A DNA stretch of 64,000 nucleotides from Chitinophaga sp. sic0106 (GTDB lineage Bacteria > Bacteroidota > Bacteroidia > Chitinophagales > Chitinophagaceae). Shown here piece by piece: positions 46,699-55,517 of this stretch; position 1 is the stretch's first letter; every line of letters begins with the position of its first letter. The notes under the pieces are model-generated. The model was not told the DNA's origin and made no database searches. It saw only the letters and a program-made list of their open reading frames with translations. The DNA is taken from assembly GCF_019219075.1 (NCBI RefSeq), contig NZ_JAHUWJ010000027.1, positions 1 to 64,000 of the forward strand, read 5' to 3'. The position numbers were made by a program, and so were the translations under genes.

Positions 46699-47511
46699 AT
46701 GAAGAAATTATTGTTCCTGTTAATAGCTATTTATCCCCTGGTTGTGTTTAGCCAGGATAATCCCCTGAAGCCACTGCTGATGCAGGTGCAAAAGGAAGGA
46801 CCTGCCGGCTGGCAAAAGTTGCAGCAAAAAATAAGTGCGGGTAAAGCCACCCCGGTGGATTACCTGAAAGCTGCGCTGATACAGGGGGAGAGCGAAGGAG
46901 CAATGGGTTACCTGACCACTGCCATTAATAAATTACCGGCCACCAGCCCGTATTATAAAGAGGCGCTGCTGCTACGCTCCAATGCCTGGATGCGGGAGGT
47001 AAACATCGATAGCGCCATGGCCGACTTGCAAAGAGTGCGTGCCGTAGATCCCAGGGAAACTGCCGCGCTGATCAATCTGTCGTACCTGGCCGGCACCAAC
47101 GGCGACTACCGCGCAGCCGTGGATTACCTGCAGGTAGCCGCTACTATTGATACTGCGGATGCTAACATCTTTGCGAATATGGCTTATTATTATGCAGAAG
47201 GAGAAGCCTATGACAGTGCCGCGCTATATGGCGCCAAGGCCCTCAACTACACGAAGGAGGCCAAACTTACCGGTACTATTATGAATACCATTGGCTATGC
47301 CCAGGGGATGTCCGTATCCCGGGAAAGAGGGTTAGCCATCATCCGGAAGAGCCTGGAAATATATCCCGAAAATTCTTTTGCCTGGTTTAACATCGGCAGA
47401 ATATATATGGCGATGAACAATCGCGATGAAGCCTGCGAAGCCTTTCGCAGGGCTAAAAGTCTGGGTGGCGTGAACCTCACTGCCGAATACCTGGAATCTT
47501 ATTGTCAGTAA
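46699..47511 (+). CDS. Exported TPR-repeat protein
   Basis: A 270-residue protein with a signal peptide (MKKLLFLLIAIYPLVVFSQ, cleaved near residue 19) and about five tetratricopeptide repeats, visible from ALINLSYLAGTNGDYRAAVDYL, IFANMAYYYAEGEAYDSAALYG and FAWFNIGRIYMAMNNRDEACEAF. TPR scaffolds mediate protein-protein contacts in the periplasm. It follows the operon terminator, so it likely has its own promoter, yet its place next to the SprB gene could mean a shared function in surface assembly. Confidence 0.82.
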   Translation: MKKLLFLLIAIYPLVVFSQDNPLKPLLMQVQKEGPAGWQKLQQKISAGKATPVDYLKAALIQGESEGAMGYLTTAINKLPATSPYYKEALLLRSNAWMREVNIDSAMADLQRVRAVDPRETAALINLSYLAGTNGDYRAAVDYLQVAATIDTADANIFANMAYYYAEGEAYDSAALYGAKALNYTKEAKLTGTIMNTIGYAQGMSVSRERGLAIIRKSLEIYPENSFAWFNIGRIYMAMNNRDEACEAFRRAKSLGGVNLTAEYLESYCQ

Positions 47512-47684
47512 TTGTTACACGGTACAGTTCCTCACACTGTAGTTGCCGGGGGATTAACGCCACATCCTGCGGATGGAGGTGTGTTGTGTGTAATGTAGTG
47601 TGGTAGCAGGTTTTAATGGTGTGTGCCTGTTGGGTATGGTTTGTGTTACTCGCTGTTACCACTTACCATAAAACTATCCTGACC

Positions 47685-49820
47685 ATGCAAAAGAAGCAGC
47701 AATCTGATAAGCCTACTCAAAAAGATGAGCAGTTAACCCGGCATACCGAGGATGGGGCCGAACAATTTCTGACCACCAACCAGGGGGTGCGCATCAACGA
47801 TAATCAGAATTCTCTGAAAGCTGGGGAGCGTGGTGCAACTTTGATGGAAGATTTTATTTTCCGTGAAAAGATGACACATTTTGATCATGAGCGTATTCCC
47901 GAGCGGGTGGTGCATGCCCGTGGAGAGGCTGCCCATGGTTATTTTCAGGTATATGAGTCGATGGCAGAATATACGAAGGCCGGTTTTCTGACGGAACCAG
48001 CACGTATCACTCCTGTGTTTGTACGATTTTCTACCGTGGCTGGTTCGCGGGGAAGCAGTGATCTGGCGCGGGATGTAAGAGGATTTGCCGTTAAATTTTA
48101 TACAGCAGAAGGTAACTACGACCTTGTTGGAAATAATATGCCTGTGTTTTTTATCCAGGATGCCATGAAGTTTCCGGACTTTGTACATGCCGTGAAACCG
48201 GAGCCGCGCAATGAGATGCCGCAGGCTGCCTCCGCGCATGATACGTTTTGGGACTACGTGTCTATATCGCCGGAGAGCACACATATGGTACTATGGGTGA
48301 TGAGCGACCGCGCAATTCCCCGGAGCCTGCGCATGATGGAAGGCTTTGGTGTACATACTTTCCGGTTTGTGAATGAAGCGGGTAAAGGCACCTTTGTAAA
48401 ATTCCATTGGAAACCATTGCTGGGCGTGCATTCTGTAGCCTGGGATGAGGCGCAGAAAATTTCAGGGAAAGATCCTGATTTCCACCGCCGCGATTTATGG
48501 GATGCGATAGAAGCGGGCGACTACCCAGAGTGGGAGCTGGGCGTACAGCTGGTGCCGGAAGAAGATGAGCATAAATATCCATTTGATTTACTGGACCCTA
48601 CTAAAATAATTCCTGAAGAGGTGGTGCCTGTGCAGCGAATCGGCAAGATGGTGCTGAACCGCAATCCGGATAATTTCTTTGCGGAAACGGAGCAGGTGGC
48701 ATTTCACCCCGGGCATGTGGTGCCTGGCATTGATTTCACCAATGATCCGCTGTTGCAGGGGCGACTCTTTTCCTATAACGACACACAGCTGATCAGGCTT
48801 GGTGGTCCTAACTTCGCTGAAATACCAATTAACAGGCCTATTGCGCCCGTGCACAACAATCAGCGGGATGGTTATATGCGCCAGGCGATAAACCGCTCTC
48901 CGGCCTCCTATGAGCCCAATACGGTGGCTGGTGGTTGTCCGTACCAGGCGATGATGAAGCAGGGCGGTTATACTTCTTACCAGGAGCGGGTAGATGCACA
49001 TAAGGTGAGGGGGCGCAGCGAAAGTTTCTTTGATCATTTCAGTCAGGCAGCCTTGTTTTTTCATAGTCAGTCCGAGCCTGAAAAATTACATATCATCAAT
49101 GCTTTCCGGTTTGAGCTGGGCAAGGTTTCCCGAAAGGAAATCCGCCAGCGTATGCTGGGGATATTGAGTCAGGTAGATATTTATCTGGCGGAAAAAGTGG
49201 CCGAGGGACTGGGCATGCCCGTGCCGGAAGTGCTCGAGAAGCCAATCAACAGGGTGCGCCCGGCGGATGCAGCCGCAGAGGACTACGAGCCGAAGTGGGT
49301 ATCGCAACAGGTGGGCGCTTCCGCGGCATTAAGTATGGCCAATACCGTTAAGGATTCCATTAAAACAAGAAAGGTCGCTTTTCTGGTAGCAGATGGGGTG
49401 GATGTGGGAGATGTGAATGCGATGAAGGGGGCGCTGGTATCGGCGGGAGCGGTGGTACAGCTGGTAGCTATGCATTTGGGAGACCTTAATGGCGCGGATG
49501 GGCAGATGCTTCCGGTGGATCAGAGTTTCCTGGCGGCGGCTTCTGTGTTGTTTGATGCCGTGTATGTGCCAGGGGGAGCAGATAGTGTTACTAAGCTCAC
49601 TACTATCCCGGCAGCCGTACATTTTGTAAATGAAGCATACAAGCACTGCAAGGCGGTTTGTATGCATAAAGATGCCATTGCATTCCTCCGGAAAACTGCG
49701 TTGCCTTCGGATACACCGGCGGCAGGGTTGATCACCGGAAGTGATGCAGATGCATTTATGCATGCCATTGCACAACATCGCTTCTGGGAACGTGAAGCGG
49801 TGGATGATATTCCTGCGTAA
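47685..49820 (+). CDS. katE: Large-subunit catalase with C-terminal flavodoxin-like domain
   Basis: About 711 residues from the ATG at 47685 (an upstream in-frame ATG at 47616 gives a non-family N-terminus). The catalytic His77 is in VVHARGEAAHG, the distal Asn is in LVGNNMPVFF (about 150) and the heme-ligating Tyr is in RLFSYNDTQ. Residues beyond about 555 form a DJ-1/PfpI-type flavodoxin-like domain (KVAFLVADGVDVGDVNAMKGAL), typical of HPII/KatE-size catalases. The enzyme breaks down hydrogen peroxide to water and oxygen in the cytoplasm. It stands alone, with no OxyR-type regulator beside it. Confidence 0.95.
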   Translation: MQKKQQSDKPTQKDEQLTRHTEDGAEQFLTTNQGVRINDNQNSLKAGERGATLMEDFIFREKMTHFDHERIPERVVHARGEAAHGYFQVYESMAEYTKAGFLTEPARITPVFVRFSTVAGSRGSSDLARDVRGFAVKFYTAEGNYDLVGNNMPVFFIQDAMKFPDFVHAVKPEPRNEMPQAASAHDTFWDYVSISPESTHMVLWVMSDRAIPRSLRMMEGFGVHTFRFVNEAGKGTFVKFHWKPLLGVHSVAWDEAQKISGKDPDFHRRDLWDAIEAGDYPEWELGVQLVPEEDEHKYPFDLLDPTKIIPEEVVPVQRIGKMVLNRNPDNFFAETEQVAFHPGHVVPGIDFTNDPLLQGRLFSYNDTQLIRLGGPNFAEIPINRPIAPVHNNQRDGYMRQAINRSPASYEPNTVAGGCPYQAMMKQGGYTSYQERVDAHKVRGRSESFFDHFSQAALFFHSQSEPEKLHIINAFRFELGKVSRKEIRQRMLGILSQVDIYLAEKVAEGLGMPVPEVLEKPINRVRPADAAAEDYEPKWVSQQVGASAALSMANTVKDSIKTRKVAFLVADGVDVGDVNAMKGALVSAGAVVQLVAMHLGDLNGADGQMLPVDQSFLAAASVLFDAVYVPGGADSVTKLTTIPAAVHFVNEAYKHCKAVCMHKDAIAFLRKTALPSDTPAAGLITGSDADAFMHAIAQHRFWEREAVDDIPA

Positions 49821-50448
49821 TTAACCATGCTGAGATAAACCAAAAACCTACAGTGGTTGTACCAGAAGTAAATTACCGGTGCAGAAAGTTTTGTTGCTTG
49901 TAAAGCCAGTACAGCCGGAGTTTTGCGAGTAACCAGATGAGTGTAATCCGCTACGGAATTTACTTTAGGTGCAACCACTTTTTTTATGAAAAAATAGCGC
50001 ATTAATTTCTTCATTACGCAAATCCAATGCGTAGCAAATGGCGTACTTTGTATTGGAAGCCACGATAAAAAAGCAACCTGCGATAAGCTAGTTATCAAGT
50101 ATAAAAAATGTTGTTTTTTCGTGTCGGATAATTTTGTGTGAACCTATTTTTAATTTAAATTGTGATGTTGAACCCTATTATTCGCGTTGTAAAATGCAGA
50201 TATCTATCCGAATCATCTTTTCTCAGATTACCTCACTTATCTGGACACTCAAGTATCGAAGATTGCAGACTGTTTAACAGATCGTGTCATGACTGTTGAC
50301 AAATAATATCCTATTTAAGCCTGGTCTTTCCCGGTAAAGCCACTGCCAGCGTTATGCCATACTATAACTGTATGCGGATCGGTGTGCCTGTACCTCAAGG
50401 GCGCGTGCCGGATACCATTGTTTGTTCATTTTTAAAGTATCGTTTATC
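49821..50448. other. 628-base gene-free interval
   Basis: The interval between katE and the first small gene of the tail-like cluster. It contains the inverted repeat element at 49852-49985 and a TAATTTTG -7-type box at 50129-50136 without a good -33 partner. No tRNA, attachment-site duplication or complete gene was recognised. A minus-strand open frame here is an overlap of the catalase gene and is not credible. Confidence 0.6.
49852..49985 (+). ncRNA. Large imperfect inverted repeat with T-run, structured element
   Basis: A 23-base left arm (49852-49874) pairs with a right arm at 49957-49979 with three non-identical positions, one of them a G-U wobble. About 80 bases lie between, and the right arm is followed by seven T (49979-49985). 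This could be a long terminator for katE, a structured small RNA, or a MITE remnant; the sequence does not decide. Confidence 0.4.
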
Positions 50449-50733
50449 ATGAAGCCAGAAGTGATTTCCCGCAGGGAAGAAGGGGCGGCTATTGCCTACA
50501 CCATCCTCAATAATAACGTACCGGAAATACAATTCCGCATTTATAAATACCTGTTAAACCGAAAGGGAACGTTTGTGCATCCGGTAACGGTGGGGCTCGA
50601 CTTCGGCATCCCGTACAGTATAGCAGCAGTATGGGGGGGCACGCAGCTGAGATGCCTGATGAGAATGGGTGTGGTGACTGCGGTTGTTCATCCCGGTATT
50701 AATCAGCCACTACTGTATGGGGTGCCTCTATAA
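50449..50733 (+). CDS. Small protein of unknown function, first of the tail-cluster set
   Basis: About 94 residues from the ATG at 50449 (MKPEVISRREEG...); a longer frame from 50422 is less likely. The middle region (FRIYKYLLNRKGTFVHPVTVGLDFG) might be a winged-helix fold but no diagnostic residues are seen. No membrane segment. It opens the run of small genes that precedes the tail genes. Regulatory function is possible on position alone. Confidence 0.5.
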   Translation: MKPEVISRREEGAAIAYTILNNNVPEIQFRIYKYLLNRKGTFVHPVTVGLDFGIPYSIAAVWGGTQLRCLMRMGVVTAVVHPGINQPLLYGVPL

Positions 50734-50764
50734 TAATTTGTTAACCGTTTAATCACCTTTTGAT

Positions 50765-51271
50765 ATGAAGAAGTTACATCCGATAGGCCAAAGCCTGTCT
50801 GTAAGGCAGCGTGCGCACTTTGATGAGGTATGGGATAACATTGCTGCCTGCATTAGTATGCCGGTGTTGCATCCTGCTGAGCCGAGAATGATTCCTGTTT
50901 TTACAGCGGCAGAGCAGCTGCAGGAACAGTTGCTGCAGGTGGAAACACTGGTGATGCGCGCATCTTTTTATATTCCTGTAATCGGAAAACAGGCGTTACA
51001 TGCCGGCATGGTAAAAATAAACCGTACACTTTTTTATGTAGATGATCAGTTGCCCGCAGGGTTGTTTCCGCATAGAGATAAGGCTTTGGCGTATGCACGA
51101 ACACAAGGTTTGGAGCTGCTGAAATTATCGTTGCTGCGCGCCTTTGATGCAGGAGAGTTTGCAGCGGTTCATAAAGGGGCACGTGTAGTGAATAGGATCG
51201 ATAAAAAACGTTTCTATGAGTTTCAGGTCAGGGAACTGGCAGAACAATCAGGTACGGAAAAAACGAATTAG
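50765..51271 (+). CDS. Protein of unknown function in the small-gene set
   Basis: A 168-residue soluble protein, probably mixed alpha/beta, without a motif I recognise. It begins 31 bases after the previous gene and ends with a TAG two bases before the ATG of the next one, so the small genes appear co-transcribed. The rather basic C-terminal part (GARVVNRIDKKRFYEFQ) may suggest nucleic-acid contact, but that is a guess. Confidence 0.5.
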   Translation: MKKLHPIGQSLSVRQRAHFDEVWDNIAACISMPVLHPAEPRMIPVFTAAEQLQEQLLQVETLVMRASFYIPVIGKQALHAGMVKINRTLFYVDDQLPAGLFPHRDKALAYARTQGLELLKLSLLRAFDAGEFAAVHKGARVVNRIDKKRFYEFQVRELAEQSGTEKTN

Positions 51272-51272
51272 G

Positions 51273-51485
51273 ATGCAGCAGCCAGATGTAATCATCACCA
51301 ATGCGCAATTGTACAACGATGCTATCCTGGATGTAACTACCAAGTTCACCTCCTTTGATGGCCGCGTATGGCAGGGTAAAATCAGGATCGAAACAGAAGC
51401 AGAAGGAACGATAGCTTTGATTGGACGGCATGAGTATAACGACTATGAAGAACAGTATGGGTTTATACTCGTGGCTGGTAATTAG
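51273..51485 (+). CDS. Small protein of unknown function
   Basis: A 70-residue protein from the ATG at 51273, which lies one base after the previous stop; a longer frame from 51216 overlaps that gene and is rejected. It is predicted beta-rich (VIITNAQLYNDAIL ; VWQGKIRIETEAEG ; GFILVAGN). No family is recognised. Confidence 0.5.
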   Translation: MQQPDVIITNAQLYNDAILDVTTKFTSFDGRVWQGKIRIETEAEGTIALIGRHEYNDYEEQYGFILVAGN

Positions 51486-51532
51486 CCGGTAGTCATGTAT
51501 GAAAAAGAATGGTATCCTTTTAAAACAATTCA

Positions 51533-51850
51533 ATGAGTATCAAAAAAAGTATTTATGAGACACTCGACAAAAGCCTGAAAAAAGACTTCGTAATCGGGGC
51601 ATTTATGGGATGTATAGCCGCTATCATCGCATTGTTTTCCTGGGGAGTACACAACGAAATTCAAACGATCCGTTGCAATGAAAAGTTCGCTGCCTTTGCG
51701 GTGGACCTGCAACTACGGACTCAGCAAAAGCTGGATGAAAAAGACAGAGAGATTGATAGTCTCCGCCTGAAAGCGGCCATGGAGCTAAAGAGAGTGACTG
51801 AAATCCGGAAAAAGATAGCCGAACAAATAAAACAAGACACCATTAAATGA
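51533..51850 (+). CDS. Membrane/coiled-coil protein, inner spanin-like
   Basis: A 105-residue protein with one membrane helix at about 19-38 (FVIGAFMGCIAAIIALFSWG) followed by a long charged helix with heptad character (KLDEKDREIDSLRLKAAME, about 60-100). That is the layout of phage inner-membrane spanins, which span the periplasm and fuse with an outer-membrane lipoprotein during lysis. Its ATGA stop overlaps the ATG of the next exported gene. A similar single-helix protein could instead be a tail-associated or unrelated membrane protein. Confidence 0.45.
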   Translation: MSIKKSIYETLDKSLKKDFVIGAFMGCIAAIIALFSWGVHNEIQTIRCNEKFAAFAVDLQLRTQQKLDEKDREIDSLRLKAAMELKRVTEIRKKIAEQIKQDTIK

Positions 51851-52074
51851 AGCCAATAATTGTAGTGATGTTGGTGATGATCACCTTGAGTGCCTCCCCG
51901 TCGGCCTCTGCTCCGGCCAGTGCACCGGAAGTATTCAGGCCGATTGACAGCATGATTGTGATGACTCATCACCGGAATGTGCAGCAGCTGGACACCACGA
52001 TGCATCAGTTGCAGGATGCTGCTGCGCAATACACCGTGCTGGCAAAGCTTATTCATAAAAATTCACATCCTTAA
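51847..52074 (+). CDS. Small exported protein
   Basis: A 75-residue protein with a signal peptide (IIVVMLVMITLSASPSASA, cleaved near 22) and a short, helical mature part (TTMHQLQDAAAQYTVLAKLI). It overlaps the previous gene by four bases and ends three bases before the lipoprotein gene, so the trio is tightly coupled. No family recognised. Confidence 0.5.
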   Translation: MKPIIVVMLVMITLSASPSASAPASAPEVFRPIDSMIVMTHHRNVQQLDTTMHQLQDAAAQYTVLAKLIHKNSHP

Positions 52075-52077
52075 CCT

Positions 52078-52551
52078 ATGAAATACCTGTTGCTGTTGCT
52101 GCCGCTGGGACTGGCAGCCTGTGGGAAAACGGTGAGGTCGGTGCAGCAGCTGCAATCCTCTGCCGAATGGACCGAACTGCATACGCTTACTACTGCCACC
52201 ACGCTCGATACGCTGGTGGAGATAGCGGGAGATAGTCTTACGACTACAATAGATCTGCAATGTGATACATGCAAAGATCGTATAGTGCATAGAGCCGTAA
52301 ATGGGAATGGCCTGCATATACAAGCGGTGTTCAATACCCGTACACAGCAGTTGCAGACGAAGATTTACGCGGAACCGCGTCAGGTGCCGGTTACTATCTC
52401 CCGTAAAACAATTAATACCAGTAAAAATGAAACACGGCAGCAGCAGCAACAAACTTTGGCGCATACACGTAAAACCGTAGGGATAAAATGGTGGTGGTAC
52501 GTGCTGGTACTGGTGGCTGTATTACTGTTCATTTTCCGTAAAAAAAGATGA
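52078..52551 (+). CDS. Lipoprotein with C-terminal membrane helix, possible outer spanin-like
   Basis: A 157-residue protein with signal and lipobox LAAC (Cys16) and a C-terminal helix WWWYVLVLVAVLLFIF ending in KKR. The lipid anchor together with a second membrane segment is unusual: ordinary outer spanins lack the C-terminal helix. The position after the coiled-coil membrane protein supports a lysis-type role, but other envelope functions fit too. Confidence 0.45.
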   Translation: MKYLLLLLPLGLAACGKTVRSVQQLQSSAEWTELHTLTTATTLDTLVEIAGDSLTTTIDLQCDTCKDRIVHRAVNGNGLHIQAVFNTRTQQLQTKIYAEPRQVPVTISRKTINTSKNETRQQQQQTLAHTRKTVGIKWWWYVLVLVAVLLFIFRKKR

Positions 52552-52603
52552 GCGATATACAAACAGGCAGTCTTATTATTTATAATTAAAACATAACAAT
52601 TAC

Positions 52604-52882
52604 ATGCATCAGCTAACATTTACCGATGTGGAAAGGAAAATATCAGTGAGTATGGCTACTACCCTGAAAGATCCGCTGGATAAGGAGGAGCAGTTTTACC
52701 TGGCTGCTATCAACGGGATCACATCTTACCTTGATCAACAGTTGTTTTATTGCTGGAGTAAAGGTGTGCCTTATACTTTAAATGAGATGATTTATTTTGC
52801 GGAGATACAGCAGTTGAACCTAAAAATTTATGCAGATACAACCGATGTGCCGGTGGTGCAATACCTGCGATCTGCTGCATAA
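52604..52882 (+). CDS. Small protein of unknown function
   Basis: A 92-residue soluble, mainly helical protein (ISVSMATTLKDPLDKEEQFYLAAINGI...). It is the last of the small genes before a strong hairpin and a probable new promoter. No motif is recognised. Confidence 0.45.
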   Translation: MHQLTFTDVERKISVSMATTLKDPLDKEEQFYLAAINGITSYLDQQLFYCWSKGVPYTLNEMIYFAEIQQLNLKIYADTTDVPVVQYLRSAA

Positions 52883-52890
52883 ATTATGAG

Positions 52891-52930
52891 AAAAACAAGT
52901 TTTCAATTTTATCATTTTAAACTTGTTTTT
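52891..52930 (+). terminator. Hairpin with 12-bp perfect stem
   Basis: AAAAACAAGTTT at 52891-52902 and AAACTTGTTTTT at 52919-52930 are exact complements around a 16-base loop, with a T-rich tail. It follows the small gene ending at 52882 and likely separates the small genes from the tail genes. Confidence 0.7.
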
Positions 52931-52953
52931 CTTCTTCGCAATTTATATCTTTG
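52922..52953 (+). promoter_or_regulatory. Possible promoter of the tail gene run
   Basis: TATCTTTG at 52946-52953 matches TAnnTTTG, and CTTG at 52922-52925 is a one-mismatch -33 box at 20 bases. It overlaps the terminator's right arm. A leader of about 175 bases would run to the ATG at 53137. Confidence 0.4.
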
Positions 52954-53136
52954 ACTTATCAAAAGATTGTTAGTTAACCGAATGAATTAATCCCTGAAAT
53001 ACTTTCCTGCAGCCGTTTTAAAGAGATGCAATTATTTTTGATCAAGCATGTTGCATACTTGTTTTTTTAGTTTGTTAATCCAGTTATAACTGCAGGCGTT
53101 TGTTAACATCGGGATGAGTTTTCAATTGTATTTTTT

Positions 53137-53748
53137 ATGGCGGAATCACTGAATATTTTTCCTGAATCATTGGTGAGGGAAAGTATAGGTAAAGCACTGA
53201 CCCATATTAAGACCAGTACTATGGATTACCTGGCCGTATTGCTGAATGGGATGCAGTGGGAGGGTTATGATTTCTACCAGCAGGCAAAGTCGTTGCTGAT
53301 AGAAGAATCCGGCGGCAGGCAGCTGTCAATGGGGTACCGGTATGATGCGCAGCAAACGGTGTCTCCTGCACTGATCCTGGCGATGGAGAGTGAGGAGCCT
53401 GCATCCACTAATGAGTGGCTGGCGCTGGGGCAGGGGTTTGTGACTGCGGATGATCTGGTATTGGGAGATGGAGAGGCTACCTATTTTACAAGGCGAAAGA
53501 AAGCGACGATGTCGCTGACGATACTATCCGATAATCCTGCCGAAACAGCGATGCTGTATACAACGATGACCGGGTTGTTGTTATCCCTGCAATTACATCT
53601 GCATTTATCAGGGCTGGAGCAGTTAACCATTGGGGGCGGAAGCAGCGGGCGTTATGAGGCGTTATTACCCGCCATATCCAGCAGGGTGATCCTGTTGAAC
53701 TTTGAGTATAACTACAGCGCTCCTTCCATTCCCGCGGGACTGCAATAA
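53137..53748 (+). CDS. Tail-cluster protein upstream of the sheath
   Basis: A 203-residue protein with no membrane segment. A central low-complexity-free region (SMGYRYDAQQTVSPALILAMESEE) and a Gly-rich loop (TIGGGSSGRYEAL) are visible but I recognise no family. Its position directly before the sheath gene is where tail-terminator or neck/completion proteins are encoded in contractile-tail phages, so such a role is plausible. The 5' leader is AT-rich and lacks a Shine-Dalgarno sequence, as usual in this phylum. Confidence 0.5.
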   Translation: MAESLNIFPESLVRESIGKALTHIKTSTMDYLAVLLNGMQWEGYDFYQQAKSLLIEESGGRQLSMGYRYDAQQTVSPALILAMESEEPASTNEWLALGQGFVTADDLVLGDGEATYFTRRKKATMSLTILSDNPAETAMLYTTMTGLLLSLQLHLHLSGLEQLTIGGGSSGRYEALLPAISSRVILLNFEYNYSAPSIPAGLQ

Positions 53749-53828
53749 GGCAGTATTATTTCTGCATAAAAAGATCGCTTCACAGAATCTTGAGTAAAGA
53801 TTGCTATCATTATTGATTAGTATTTTTA

Positions 53829-55466
53829 ATGGCAACAAAAGTAAACATTAACGGAAAGCTGACGTCGTTACCAGGCGTGTATGCAATTACCAAATCAGGC
53901 ATTGTTAACCCGCCAACCAATTTATCCTATGGTAACATTGTAATTATTGATGACGGTATTGGCGCTGGTTTCGGTGCGGGTACAGGCGTGCTGGGCACTG
54001 CGAAGCAGGGAGCCGACAGTATCTACGAATTTTCTTCCCTGCAGGCGATGCGTGATTTTGTGAAAGGTGGTGAGCTGTGGAACCTGGCTTTACCGCTGTT
54101 CAAACCTGCCAGATCTTCTGCGGCGCCTATCAATGGCGTAAGCAAAGTATTTCTCATCCATGCCAGAGAAACGGCGCCTGCTGCTATCAGCCTGGAGCTG
54201 ACAAACGGTAGCCTGGATATCGAAACCCTGGACGAAGGAATGAATGCAAACGGTTTGCTGACCGCCGGTAAGCTGGTACGTGGTTATGCCGCTAAACTCA
54301 GTGCTGGTGTTTCAGATGCCACCAAGTTTGTACTGTCACTTTACCATGGCGCCTTCAGGGGTACTGATGCGCTGAACAATGCCCCGTACGACGGCATTGC
54401 AGCTGCCGACACCCGTGCGGCACAAATCGTGTCTTCCCCGGAAGTAGCCACCATCACTGAGCTGGTAGCCTGGATGAATGCCAGCAGTGCATTTAAAACC
54501 GGCTTCCGCCTGAAAGATTCAGCGGTAACTACCACCGGCGCTATCGTAGCGGCCGACCTGGTAACCTACCCGGATTATGTACTGGCAACAGGTGCAACAG
54601 AATCCTATACCCCGGCAGCTTTTGATGCAGCACTGAGCGCATTGAACACCCAGGATTTCACCTTCTTCTTCAGCACCCGCTATGCCAATGAGGTGAAACA
54701 TGCTAACAACCAGAAACTGCTCGACTTTATCACCAGCGGTGAATCCAAATACGAGCGCTTTATGCTGGCCGCAGGCCAGGCAGATAAAGCCGGATTCAAT
54801 ACCGGTGAAAACTCCAGCATTGCTGCCGCACATTATTACAATAATGATAAAGTAATCCTTGTGCATGGTGCTGCCAAAATAACCACCCAATCAGGTTTTA
54901 AACTGGTAAGTCAGCTGTATAAAGCCGCCGCAGTATTAGGCCGCATCGCAGGCCTTGCTCCACAAACACCGGCTACTTTCAAACGTATCGGTATCAACGG
55001 AGAAGTACATAAACTGGATAATGCCGAGCTGGAACTGGCTAACAACAGCGGGCTGCTGGTGACCCACTACGATTACGAACTGGACGACTACGTAATCCTT
55101 CAGGGTATCAATACGCTGCAGCAAAACGAGTACCTCGTCAATGAAGATGGTACCTCCGCCAGCATCGCCGTGAAACGGATCACCGCACAGCTGAACAAAG
55201 AAATCGTGGTGAATGCAAAACGTAAATTCTTCGGTAAAGATAATGTGGGCCCTAACCGCAATACCGTTACTGAAGCCGACCTCAAAGCATGGCTGGAAGG
55301 ATTCCTGCAAAGCAGAACAGCTAACGCACTCACGGATAACCTGATCATCCGCTTCGGTAATGTAAGTGCTACCGTTTCCGGTGATAACTACTACGTGCTG
55401 TACGAGTTTGTGCCAAACTATGAAGTGAATAAAATAGTGATCACCGGCGTGATCCTGGAAGCTTAA
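53829..55466 (+). CDS. Contractile tail sheath protein
   Basis: A 545-residue protein built like phage/tailocin sheath subunits: an N-terminal GIxAITKSGIVNPPTNLSYGNIVIIDDG strand region, a large variable middle domain, and a C-terminal domain with the conserved-type elements TVTEADLKAWLEGFLQS and NYYVLYEFVPNYEVNKIVITGVILEA, which form the handshake strands that link neighbouring subunits. It should polymerise around the inner tube and contract to drive the tube through a target envelope. The tube gene follows 51 bases later. Confidence 0.75.
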   Translation: MATKVNINGKLTSLPGVYAITKSGIVNPPTNLSYGNIVIIDDGIGAGFGAGTGVLGTAKQGADSIYEFSSLQAMRDFVKGGELWNLALPLFKPARSSAAPINGVSKVFLIHARETAPAAISLELTNGSLDIETLDEGMNANGLLTAGKLVRGYAAKLSAGVSDATKFVLSLYHGAFRGTDALNNAPYDGIAAADTRAAQIVSSPEVATITELVAWMNASSAFKTGFRLKDSAVTTTGAIVAADLVTYPDYVLATGATESYTPAAFDAALSALNTQDFTFFFSTRYANEVKHANNQKLLDFITSGESKYERFMLAAGQADKAGFNTGENSSIAAAHYYNNDKVILVHGAAKITTQSGFKLVSQLYKAAAVLGRIAGLAPQTPATFKRIGINGEVHKLDNAELELANNSGLLVTHYDYELDDYVILQGINTLQQNEYLVNEDGTSASIAVKRITAQLNKEIVVNAKRKFFGKDNVGPNRNTVTEADLKAWLEGFLQSRTANALTDNLIIRFGNVSATVSGDNYYVLYEFVPNYEVNKIVITGVILEA

Positions 55467-55517
55467 TACTTCCACCGTAACGATTGCAGATCGCTGTTTG
55501 TATTTATTTTTTATTCA

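Noticed and set aside
49520..50098. Minus-strand 192-codon open frame overlapping the end of katE
   Set aside because: Mostly antisense to the catalase gene, no domain, and composition typical of a shadow frame.
50129..50136. Promoter for the small-gene set at a TAATTTTG box
   Set aside because: No TTTG at the expected distance and over 300 bases from the first ATG, so not listed as a feature on its own.
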